A stretch of DNA of 9,330 nt from CAZOGW01 sp964579415 (GTDB lineage Bacteria > Actinomycetota > Acidimicrobiia > Spongiisociales > UBA5794): positions 1 to 9,330 of the forward strand of contig CAZOGW010000118.1 in the NCBI GenBank assembly GCA_964579415.1. The letters are read 5' to 3'. Positions within the stretch are counted from its first letter, which is position 1. Each line of letters opens with the position of its first letter. The translations under genes were made by a program, and so were the position numbers. Shown one piece after another: positions 1 through 5,291 of this stretch. The notes beneath the pieces were generated by a model, which was not told where the DNA came from, made no database searches, and worked only from the letters and a program-made list of their open reading frames with translations.

Positions 1-34
1 ACGGGAAAAGTGCGCCTGACCTGGTGTGATGTCG

Positions 35-55
35 GTGCCCCCGGCAGGATTCGAA
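35..55. repeat. Left attachment core (attL), 21-bp direct repeat of tRNA-Arg 3' end
   Basis: These 21 bases are identical to 9277-9297, where they form the T-arm and acceptor 3' part of a tRNA-Arg gene read on the minus strand. Here only the 3' fragment remains, with no tRNA body beside it. It is therefore the displaced copy left by site-specific integration. The integrase gene begins about 150 bp to the right, the usual position for a tRNA-targeting tyrosine recombinase. The bases just outside the repeat differ (34 is G against T at 9276; 56 is T against C at 9298), so identity stops exactly here. Confidence 0.92.
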
Positions 56-110
56 TATGTCGCACTTGGAAACTCTACGTGCTCGCCGGGGCGGGATTCC
101 CCACGAGACA

Positions 111-140
111 GCGGAAACGAGCGGAAACGAGCGGCACCGA
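111..140. repeat. 10-bp tandem repeat inside the left end
   Basis: The unit GCGGAAACGA occurs twice head to tail (111-120, 121-130). It is followed by a degenerate third copy, GCGGCACCGA (131-140). The array lies between the attachment core and the GGGCA motifs, before the integrase gene. An accessory recombinase/excisionase site is possible but not shown. Confidence 0.6.
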
Positions 141-154
141 AGGCAACTTCAAAC

Positions 155-187
155 GGGCATATACTGGGCACGTACGAAAGCGGGCAC
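155..187. promoter_or_regulatory. Candidate arm-type recombinase sites, left end (GGGCA motifs)
   Basis: GGGCAT at 155-160, GGGCAC at 166-171 and GGGCAC at 182-187 are in the same orientation. The first two are exactly 11 bp apart. The same 11-bp-spaced pair occurs at the right end (9211 and 9222). Tyrosine integrases of the lambda class bind short arm sites flanking the core with their N-terminal domain. The paired layout at both ends fits that role, but this is inference. Confidence 0.45.
160..165 (+). promoter_or_regulatory. Possible -10 hexamer of the integrase promoter
   Basis: TATACT lies 42 nt before the GTG start at 208 and is a good -10 match. No convincing -35 is present at 16-18 nt upstream. 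It sits between two GGGCA motifs, so recombinase binding there could repress its own transcription. A similar string, TAAACT followed by GGGCA, recurs at 1393-1403. Confidence 0.3.
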
Positions 188-207
188 GACGAGGGAACGA
201 GCAAGCA

Positions 208-1344
208 GTGGGCAGAGCAGCGACGGGCACGACTCGCAGACTCCCATCGGGCAGGTGGCAGGCCCGGATCACGACCCCGGACGGGGAGCGTCTCAACGCT
301 CCGCAGACGTTCCAGACCAAGGGCGACGCCGCGACCTGGCTCGCGCAGATGCGAGCCGACATCTCGCGAGGGAAGTGGACCGAGAAGTCGGTGCAGTCCT
401 CGATGGCCGTGCTGTTCGACGCCTACGCGGGGAGTTGGCTCAAGCGTCGCCGCGTACGTGGCCGACCGCTGGCCGACCGCACGCTCGTCGAGTACCGCAA
501 GTTGCTCGACGGGCACATCCAGCCCACGTTCGGGCGTCGCCCGGTCCACCGGATCACCCGCCAGCAGGTCGATGACTGGTACGACGGGCTGCCCGGTGAC
601 AAGCCGACGACCCGAGCCCACGCCTACGCCCTGCTGCGCTCGATCCTCGGCACTGCTGTTCTCGACGGCCACCTGCCCGCGAACCCGTGCGTGATCCGGG
701 GCGCAGGGCGCACCCGCCGAGCGCGGCAGGTGTACGTGCCGACCGTGCCCGAGATCGCCGCGATCGCTGACGCGATGAAGCCGCCGAGATTCCGACTCGC
801 GGTGCTCGTCGCCGGGCTCTGCGGGTTGCGCTACGGCGAACTGGCCGAACTGCGACGCGGCGACGTGGACACCGAGCAGGGAGTCCTGCGAGTCCGCCGC
901 GCTGTCGTCCGGGTCAACCAGCAGAGCATCGTGAAGCCGCCGAAGTCCGAGGCGGGCGTCCGTGACGTCGCAGTCCCGGCAAGCCTGCTGCCGATCGTGC
1001 GGCGCCACCTGCTGGAGCACACCGCGCCCGGCGACGACGGGTTGCTGTTCCCCAGCGCGAGCGACCCGACCAAGCACATCGCGGAGACGACGCTGCTCAA
1101 GATGTTCCGCAGGGCGACGATCTCCGCTCTGGGTCGTGACGACCTGCGAGTCCACGACCTGCGCCACGCAGCCGGGACGCTGGCGACCCAGAACGGCGCG
1201 TCACTGATCGAGGTCATGCACCGGCTCGGGCACAGCACTCCCGCCGCTGCGCTTCGCTACCAGCACGCCTCACAAGACCGGGATCGCCAGATCGCGGACC
1301 GCCTCAGCGACGCGCTCGACCTCGCTGCCGGATCGCACGACTGA
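208..1344 (+). CDS. int: Tyrosine recombinase / site-specific integrase
   Basis: This 378-residue integrase would catalyse integration into, and with the excisionase excision from, the tRNA-Arg site. The N-terminus (about residues 14-60, with LPSGRWQARI and DAATWLAQMRADI) resembles the arm-binding domain of actinophage-type integrases. A SAM-like core-binding domain spans about 65-165. The catalytic domain carries the full set: R208 (in CGLRYGE), K246 (PPKSEAG), H316 and R319 (HDLRH), H342 (LGHS) and nucleophile Y351 (ALRYQHA). The reading frame stays open to position 10, but that would run through the attachment core. GTG 208, with GAGGGA at 191-196, is therefore the preferred start, though the spacing is long. 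Length is normal for the family. It lies just inside the left core and reads away from it. The family call is secure; the exact start is not. Confidence 0.93.
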   Translation: MGRAATGTTRRLPSGRWQARITTPDGERLNAPQTFQTKGDAATWLAQMRADISRGKWTEKSVQSSMAVLFDAYAGSWLKRRRVRGRPLADRTLVEYRKLLDGHIQPTFGRRPVHRITRQQVDDWYDGLPGDKPTTRAHAYALLRSILGTAVLDGHLPANPCVIRGAGRTRRARQVYVPTVPEIAAIADAMKPPRFRLAVLVAGLCGLRYGELAELRRGDVDTEQGVLRVRRAVVRVNQQSIVKPPKSEAGVRDVAVPASLLPIVRRHLLEHTAPGDDGLLFPSASDPTKHIAETTLLKMFRRATISALGRDDLRVHDLRHAAGTLATQNGASLIEVMHRLGHSTPAAALRYQHASQDRDRQIADRLSDALDLAAGSHD

Positions 1345-1365
1345 GCGGGCCACAGACGCATATCC

Positions 1366-1403
1366 GGGCATTCTGAGCACGGGCAGAGCGTGTAAACTGG
1401 GCA
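1366..1403. promoter_or_regulatory. GGGCA motif cluster and weak promoter before the excisionase gene
   Basis: GGGCA occurs at 1366, 1381 and 1399 in the same orientation as the copies at both element ends. TAAACT at 1393-1398 could be a -10, with TTCTGA at 1371-1376 as a poor -35 (16-bp spacer). TAAACTGGGCA here nearly matches TATACTGGGCA at 160-170. This suggests one protein acts at both places, perhaps the integrase or the excisionase as autoregulator. The promoter assignment is weak. Confidence 0.3.
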
Positions 1404-1458
1404 ACGCACGAAGCAAGCGCAGGGAGAGGCTCAAGCCGATCCTCGGAAGAACGCGGGC

Positions 1459-1486
1459 AGTCAGCATCCCAATGGTCGGGATGACT
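1459..1486. promoter_or_regulatory. Inverted repeat in the excisionase leader
   Basis: CATCCC (1465-1470) and GGGATG (1478-1483) form a perfect 6-bp stem with a 7-nt loop. AGT and ACT extend it to 9 bp if 3 nt bulge on the left arm. It lies about 80 bp before the excisionase start and is not followed by a T tract. It could be an operator or a leader hairpin rather than a terminator. Confidence 0.35.
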
Positions 1487-1563
1487 AACTGACGAGACCT
1501 GGCGGGCCGTTACCAGACCAAATGCGGGCGTGCGCATCTTTCGATCCTTGAAGGAGCGCTTCC

Positions 1564-1926
1564 ATGTGCCCTAGCCCGTCCACGCACCCTGTCCCCGACA
1601 CGACCTCCGTCGCGCCGCCGCCTGCTGTTCCCGCCACACGACAGCAGCGCCGCCCGCCCAAGTACGTCACCCAGCAGGACGCTGCCAAGCACTTCGGCGT
1701 CCATCCCCGCACGATTCGGAACTGGATCGCTCGTGGGCTGATCACGGGCTTCCGGCTGCCCGGTGCGCGTGCCATCCGCGTCAACCTCATCGAGGTCGAG
1801 CACATGCTGATGATCGTGCCGACGACCACTGCCCGGACCCCGAGCAAGGCGTTCGGCCCGCGTGCCCGAATCGTCAACGTCGCTCAGGTCGTCGAGCCCG
1901 TCACGCCCGAGATCGTCGAACCGTGA
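1564..1926 (+). CDS. Excisionase-like DNA-binding protein (MerR/HTH_17 type)
   Basis: This is a 120-residue protein. After a Pro-rich, probably disordered N-terminus (1-28), it has a winged helix-turn-helix at about 33-83. The segment YVTQQDAAKHFGVHPRTIRNWIARGLITGFRL contains the recognition turn, followed by a wing and an IEVEHML helix. This is the pattern of small MerR-like proteins such as AlpA and excisionases, which bend attachment DNA and bias the integrase toward excision. Many also activate element genes. The start is secure: AAGGAG at 1551-1556 lies 7 nt before ATG. Its place just after int and before the replication ATPase fits an excisionase. A plain transcription regulator is the alternative. 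Confidence 0.78.
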   Translation: MCPSPSTHPVPDTTSVAPPPAVPATRQQRRPPKYVTQQDAAKHFGVHPRTIRNWIARGLITGFRLPGARAIRVNLIEVEHMLMIVPTTTARTPSKAFGPRARIVNVAQVVEPVTPEIVEP

Positions 1927-1978
1927 GCCTGCTGGCCCTCGTGAGCGCTGAGCCGCTCTCTGCGAGCGAGGCGCAGCG

Positions 1979-2287
1979 ATGAGCGCCCACCTGACACCCG
2001 AGCAGATCGACAGGCTGCACGAGTTCAGCATGCAGGACCGCTACCAGCCGTCGATCCGACGCTCTGGGACGAACGACGAGTACGCCGCGCAGGACGTGCC
2101 CTACGCGACGTTCCCCAGCCCGCCCGGCGTGGTGTTCCGGGCGGGCACAGAGGTCGGCGGGCGAATCTGCCCGCGCTGCCCGTCGTTCATCGCCGTCACG
2201 AGTCGCGTGGTGCGACTGCGACGCAAGGAGGCGGGGCGCTGGTGGGTCCACGAGCGCTGCGCCGAGGAGGGGGAAGTGATCCGGTGA
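1979..2287 (+). CDS. Small CxxC...HxxC protein of unknown function
   Basis: This is a 102-residue protein whose family I do not recognise. Its C-terminal half has C64-PR-C67 followed by H91-ER-C94, spaced like a zinc-binding finger or treble clef. Between them are a basic stretch (VVRLRRKE) and a WW pair. The N-terminal half begins like a short helix (LTPEQIDRLHEFSM) and is otherwise plain. GAGG at 1968-1971 lies 7 nt before the ATG. Its stop overlaps the GTG start of the RepA-like ATPase, so the two are likely translated together. A nucleic-acid-binding or replication-accessory role is a guess from context. The gene call is fairly good; the function is open. Confidence 0.72.
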   Translation: MSAHLTPEQIDRLHEFSMQDRYQPSIRRSGTNDEYAAQDVPYATFPSPPGVVFRAGTEVGGRICPRCPSFIAVTSRVVRLRRKEAGRWWVHERCAEEGEVIR

Positions 2288-3735
2288 GCGAGCACGAGAT
2301 CACGCTCGACCTGCGACGAGTGAGGATCGAGCACGCGGGCGAGACGTGGCCCAACGACGACTACGACCTGTGCTTCACCTTGGACTACCTGCGAGAGCAG
2401 GTGCGCGACGGCAGCGCTGACGCGGACGAACTGGAGGAACTGGAGAGGCTGACGGCAGCCATCCGCGAGGGCGTGATCTTCAGCGAGAACGAAGGCGGCA
2501 GCCCGCTCCAAGGAGTGCGCCTCCAGCGCGTCAGGGATCGCCTGCTCGGCACGTACGACGGGCTGCCCGGTACGTCCAGCCTGGACTCGCGACGAGCCCG
2601 CGAGCCCAAGCCGCGCTTCCTGATCGAGACCGTCTGGCGGCACGGCACGATCCCGATGCTCGGCGGGAACGCGAAGGCGGGCAAGACGTCCCTCGTGTGC
2701 GACCTCTGCGCGGCTCTGCTGCTCCCGGAGCGTCGCTTCCTCGACCGCTTCGACGTCGAGCCCCCTGCCGAGGAGGACGGGCGCTGGGTCTACCTGATCA
2801 ACGCGGAGACCGAGTCCGAGTCGCTGGAGGACGCCCTGCGCGAGCAGGGGCTCGACGGCGAGTACGGCCACGACCTGAACTCGCTGAGCCTCGATCATCT
2901 GGACGAGCATGGCTCGCCGAGCGTCTTCGATCTGACCGACCCCGCGAAGTACGCGCTCTGGGCGCACCGGCTCAGCAAGTGCTACGACTGCGACGGCACG
3001 GACGACGTGGCACCCGACGTCGTGATCGTCGATGGGCTCACAGCGATCCTCGCAGCGGCAGGGAAAGGGCCAGAGCAGTACGGGCTCTGGTTCGCCGCGT
3101 TCAAGCGCCTGATGCGTGAGTGCGACGTGCCGAGCGCGCTGGTCGTGGCTCACGCGACGATGGCGGGCACGCACCTGCTCGGCGGTATGGAGTCGCTGGC
3201 CGGTCCAGACGGGCTCTGGACGTACTCCGCGTCGAGTCCAGACAATCCCGGCTCTGCGCGCCACTTCGCAGTCGTCCCGAGACTCGGCGGGAGGGCCGTC
3301 CCCAAGACGCAGGTGCATCTCCACGACGACGGGCGACTGCGACTCGTGAAGGGCTCGACGAAGCGCGCCAAGCCCGCGACGACTGACCCGCCACGAGTCC
3401 AGCCGATCGCTGAGCAGTCGAACGGGCACAAGCAGCCCGAGAGCGACCCGGAGCCCATCGAGGACGTCCCCGAGCGCTCGATCACCGACGAACTGCTCGC
3501 CTACGTCGGGCTCTGCAACGCGCAGGGCTACGGGCCGTCTGTGCGCGACCTGCGAGTGAACGTGCGCGGGTCGAACGTCCTCGTCGATGCCGCGAGGACG
3601 GCGCTGCTCAAGGTGGAGGACGGGCGACTCGACGAGCGACCGCGCAAGGGCAGAGGTGGAGGCTCGTCGTTCTGGCTGGCTGGATCAGCAGAGATCGCGG
3701 CAAGTGTGCCTACTGTGCCCGACGAACTGTGCTAA
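2284..3735 (+). CDS. RepA-like RecA-fold ATPase (AAA_25), probable replicative helicase
   Basis: This is a 483-residue protein. The central RecA-fold ATPase has a Walker A, GGNAKAGKTS (127-136), and a Walker B, DVVIVD (245-250). Other strands are VYLINAETESES (about 169-180) and ALVVAHATM (285-293). This resembles RSF1010 RepA-type hexameric helicases, which unwind plasmid or satellite origins. The acidic N-terminus (1-105) is unassigned. After a disordered linker (about 360-395), residues 400-466 look like a winged-helix DNA-binding domain. The frame opens at 2242, but GTG 2284 is preferred: it overlaps the previous stop as GTGA and has GGAGGGGGAAG about 9 nt upstream. It is followed directly by an inverted-repeat region that may be the origin. 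A RecA-like ATPase with another role is possible. Confidence 0.82.
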   Translation: MSEHEITLDLRRVRIEHAGETWPNDDYDLCFTLDYLREQVRDGSADADELEELERLTAAIREGVIFSENEGGSPLQGVRLQRVRDRLLGTYDGLPGTSSLDSRRAREPKPRFLIETVWRHGTIPMLGGNAKAGKTSLVCDLCAALLLPERRFLDRFDVEPPAEEDGRWVYLINAETESESLEDALREQGLDGEYGHDLNSLSLDHLDEHGSPSVFDLTDPAKYALWAHRLSKCYDCDGTDDVAPDVVIVDGLTAILAAAGKGPEQYGLWFAAFKRLMRECDVPSALVVAHATMAGTHLLGGMESLAGPDGLWTYSASSPDNPGSARHFAVVPRLGGRAVPKTQVHLHDDGRLRLVKGSTKRAKPATTDPPRVQPIAEQSNGHKQPESDPEPIEDVPERSITDELLAYVGLCNAQGYGPSVRDLRVNVRGSNVLVDAARTALLKVEDGRLDERPRKGRGGGSSFWLAGSAEIAASVPTVPDELC

Positions 3736-3820
3736 CTGATGCTTGCCAACTGTGTCCCTCCTGCCCCTAAAGGGGCAGAGGAGGAGCACAGATTGGGCAC
3801 AGTTTCAGGGCACTGTTCAG
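3712..3820. repeat. ACTGTG/CACAGT inverted repeat array downstream of the ATPase gene
   Basis: ACTGTGCCC at 3712-3720 is the perfect inverse of GGGCACAGT at 3795-3803. Further copies are ACTGTGC (3726-3732), ACTGTGT (3749-3755), CACAG (3787-3791) and a CACTGT variant (3811-3816). Forward words lie on the left of a central hairpin and inverse words on the right. The array starts inside the end of the ATPase gene. It resembles initiator or regulator binding sites at a plasmid-type origin. Function is inferred from position only. Confidence 0.5.
3750..3791. terminator. Large hairpin after the ATPase gene (terminator or origin structure)
   Basis: CTGCCCCT (3761-3768) and AGGGGCAG (3771-3778) form a perfect 8-bp stem around AA. 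Purine/pyrimidine-rich flanks and CTGTG (3750-3754) with CACAG (3787-3791) extend it into a long imperfect stem. It begins 14 nt after the ATPase stop and has no T tract. It could end transcription in a high-GC organism, or be a structured part of a replication origin. Confidence 0.5.
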
Positions 3821-4152
3821 GAGAGCAGTGAGCACGAATGCTCAGGCCCGGAGAAGGCCGCGCTGAGTGCGTGCGGGGCGTAGGTGCGGAAGTGCTCAGC
3901 GAGAGCCTCGCGGCGGGCGCTTCCCTTGAGCCGCTCGGCAGCCGTCAGGCTCGCCGTCGCCAGCGCACGCTGAGAGCGGACCCGTCCCCGGTGAACGTGC
4001 GCGCTGCCTGTCAGCACTGACGCCGCGCCCGAGTCCGAAGCCCCAGCCGTAGCGCCGCTTGAAGCGGTCGAAGCCACGCCAAGCGATTCGGTCAGCGACC
4101 GGCTGGACGCGCGCAGACCGCCATCTTGTGCTTGGTGCGTAGTACGGGCCAT
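3817..4152 (-). CDS. Possible small hypothetical protein, minus strand
   Basis: This is a 111-residue open frame running against its neighbours. The N-terminal part is Ser/Ala/Thr/Gly-rich low complexity (about 15-50). The C-terminal part (66-105) is more protein-like, with basic helices such as SLTAAERLKGSARREALAEHFRTYAPHALSAAF. Codons end mostly in G or C, like the neighbouring genes. The ribosome site is poor: GAGGG lies only about 1 nt before the ATG, so the true start may be internal. I recognise no family. It may be real, but it could be a chance frame in a regulatory region. Confidence 0.4.
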   Translation of the reverse strand: MARTTHQAQDGGLRASSRSLTESLGVASTASSGATAGASDSGAASVLTGSAHVHRGRVRSQRALATASLTAAERLKGSARREALAEHFRTYAPHALSAAFSGPEHSCSLLS

Positions 4153-4233
4153 GCCCTCAGTATGCCGGGCCTCGATGCCCGAGCGAAGCCCGGTAGGTGA
4201 TGCGTCAACGACCGACCCAAGAGCACGCGCACC

Positions 4234-4253
4234 TGTGGATGACCTGTGGACAG
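4234..4253 (-). promoter_or_regulatory. Two tandem DnaA-like boxes
   Basis: TGTGGATGA (4234-4242) and TGTGGACAG (4245-4253) read on the minus strand as TCATCCACA and CTGTCCACA. Each is one mismatch from the classical boxes TTATCCACA and TTGTCCACA, the latter typical of actinobacteria. Their starts are 11 bp apart, so they lie on the same DNA face. Only two boxes are visible, and in GC-rich DNA this can happen by chance. Confidence 0.45.
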
Positions 4254-4271
4254 CGCTCGAAGCCCTGCCGA

Positions 4272-4292
4272 CGCGATCGAGTCGAGATCGCG
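4272..4292. repeat. Inverted repeat, 7-bp arms
   Basis: CGCGATC (4272-4278) and GATCGCG (4286-4292) flank a 7-nt spacer, 19 bp after the DnaA-like boxes. It could be a binding site for a dimeric protein. No T tract follows. Confidence 0.4.
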
Positions 4293-4327
4293 CGCTGAGC
4301 AGCAGGCCCGACGTGCTCGCAATCGCG

Positions 4328-4353
4328 CTACGACCGTCGCTGCGCCGTCGTAG
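4328..4353. repeat. Inverted repeat, 7-bp arms with 12-nt loop
   Basis: CTACGAC (4328-4334) and GTCGTAG (4347-4353) are perfect inverse copies. After a 2-nt bulge the pairing can extend by 3 more G:C pairs. It lies in the same gene-poor region as the DnaA-like boxes. Confidence 0.4.
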
Positions 4354-4548
4354 AGCGCGACGCGATGCAGAACGTCAGCGACGCGCTCGCGAGGCTGTAG
4401 CGCGGCGCTGGGCGGTCCTGACATGCTGCAATCACGGCACGCGCGCCGGTCTTCATCCAAATCGTCGAGGGTGCTGGCGCGCGTGCTCCCCACACGAGCA
4501 AGACGGGCGCTGGCAGCAGGGCCGACCCACGAGGCGAAGGGTCGATCC

Positions 4549-4938
4549 ATGCCGCCCACGAACGACAGCGCAGCCAGCAGCACCGCCGACAGCCCGGCCA
4601 GTCAGCGCACCAAGCAGGCTCGCGACTTCCACGCCCACAGCGCCGCCGAGCACGACCGCCGCGCGCGCCGTGAGCAGGCGCAGCGAAGCGCCGCCAGCGT
4701 CGCCCGGCTCACCAGTCCCGGACCTGTCTCGACGCTTGAGGCAGAGGCCGCGACCCGTCGTCTGCTCGACCTGATCTCTGCGACCTCCTGCCGGGCGCAC
4801 GAGGCGCGCTCCGGGCATCCCTGCTACGCGATCCCGACCGAGCACGACCGTGGCGACGCACGCGGGTTCTGCGGCTCGCGGATCGCACTGGCGCTGGGCA
4901 CGCTGCGAGCAGTGATGCGCGAGCAGGCCACACAGTGA
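4549..4938 (+). CDS. Small Cys/His protein of unknown function, first gene of accessory operon
   Basis: This is a 129-residue protein. Residues 1-20 are Ser/Ala-rich and probably disordered. A charged helix at about 20-55 (AAEHDRRARREQAQRSAASVARL) may form a coiled coil. A C-terminal Cys/His patch holds C81, H84, H90, C92, H99 and C108, ending in RGFCGSRIALALGTLRAV. The patch could bind zinc. I recall similar short CxxH...C...GFCG-type proteins only as hypothetical products of actinobacterial elements. The frame is open upstream, but ATG 4549 has GCGAAGGG 7 nt before it and removes a basic, gene-unlike extension. Its stop overlaps the next gene's GTG start (GTGA), so the two are probably coupled. 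Function unknown. Confidence 0.62.
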   Translation: MPPTNDSAASSTADSPASQRTKQARDFHAHSAAEHDRRARREQAQRSAASVARLTSPGPVSTLEAEAATRRLLDLISATSCRAHEARSGHPCYAIPTEHDRGDARGFCGSRIALALGTLRAVMREQATQ

Positions 4939-5291
4939 CCGCGCCGACCGGCAGACCGCTCCCGCTGGGCGTCCCACGCCGCATCATGGCGACTCACGCG
5001 ACGGTCGCACTCGACGAGGAACTACGCGAGGCGCTCGACGCCAGCGTGCGGCAGCGAGATCGCACGCAGGCAGCGCAGACCCCACCGGCTGAGAGCACGC
5101 AGCAGGCGAGCCCGAGCCCGAGCCCCGCCACGAAGCCCGCTACGAAGCCCCGGAAGCGGGCGAGCACGAAGCAGACGAGCACGACGAAGGCAGCGAAGCC
5201 AGCACCGCCGCAGCCCGCGAAGCCCGCGCGTCGGGTCGCCGGGCTGGCCGACCTGAACCCTGCTGAGACCGCGACATGGATGAGGTTCTGA
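4935..5291 (+). CDS. Small protein with basic Lys/Ala/Pro-rich tail, unknown function
   Basis: This is a 118-residue protein. Residues 18-45 (MATHATVALDEELREALDASVRQRDRTQ) form a short strand and helix that could be a ribbon-helix-helix-like or dimerisation element. Residues 60-100 are low complexity, built from repeated KPA, KPR, TKQ and KPAP units like a histone-H1 tail. This suggests nonspecific binding of DNA or another polyanion. GTG 4935 overlaps the upstream stop by GTGA. ATG 4986 (101 residues) is an alternative but has no ribosome site. The stop at 5289-5291 forms TGATG with the next start. The gene call is moderate and the role is unknown. Confidence 0.55.
   Translation: MTAPTGRPLPLGVPRRIMATHATVALDEELREALDASVRQRDRTQAAQTPPAESTQQASPSPSPATKPATKPRKRASTKQTSTTKAAKPAPPQPAKPARRVAGLADLNPAETATWMRF

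Larger units (their letters stand above)
4153..4548. other. Gene-poor region, candidate part of a replication origin
   Basis: About 400 bp hold no frame I can support: long frames on both strands have Arg/Ser/Pro-rich translations and no usable ribosome site. The stretch does hold two tandem DnaA-like boxes (4234-4253) and inverted repeats at 4272-4292 and 4328-4353. With the repeats after the RepA-like ATPase gene it is the best place for an origin. No clearly A+T-rich unwinding tract is visible, which weakens the case. Confidence 0.4.

Noticed and set aside
10..207. N-terminal extension of the integrase frame through the attachment core
   Set aside because: It would translate the tRNA fragment and chromosomal flank, and no ribosome site lies near 10. 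The integrase homology begins after 208.
2101..3429. 442-residue minus-strand frame
   Set aside because: It lies opposite the well-supported RepA-like ATPase gene. High GC opens antisense frames, and no motif is recognisable.
4092..4583. 163-residue minus-strand frame
   Set aside because: No motif, no start signal and overlap with other frames. It is probably chance.
4151..4774. 207-residue + strand frame rich in Arg, Ser and Pro
   Set aside because: It has no ribosome site, an unnatural composition, and overlaps the better-supported gene at 4549 in another frame.
5100..5230. Repetitive GC-rich tract that looked like a DNA repeat array
   Set aside because: It is explained by codons for the Lys/Ala/Pro-rich tail. 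There are no regular units or spacers, so it is not CRISPR or an iteron array.
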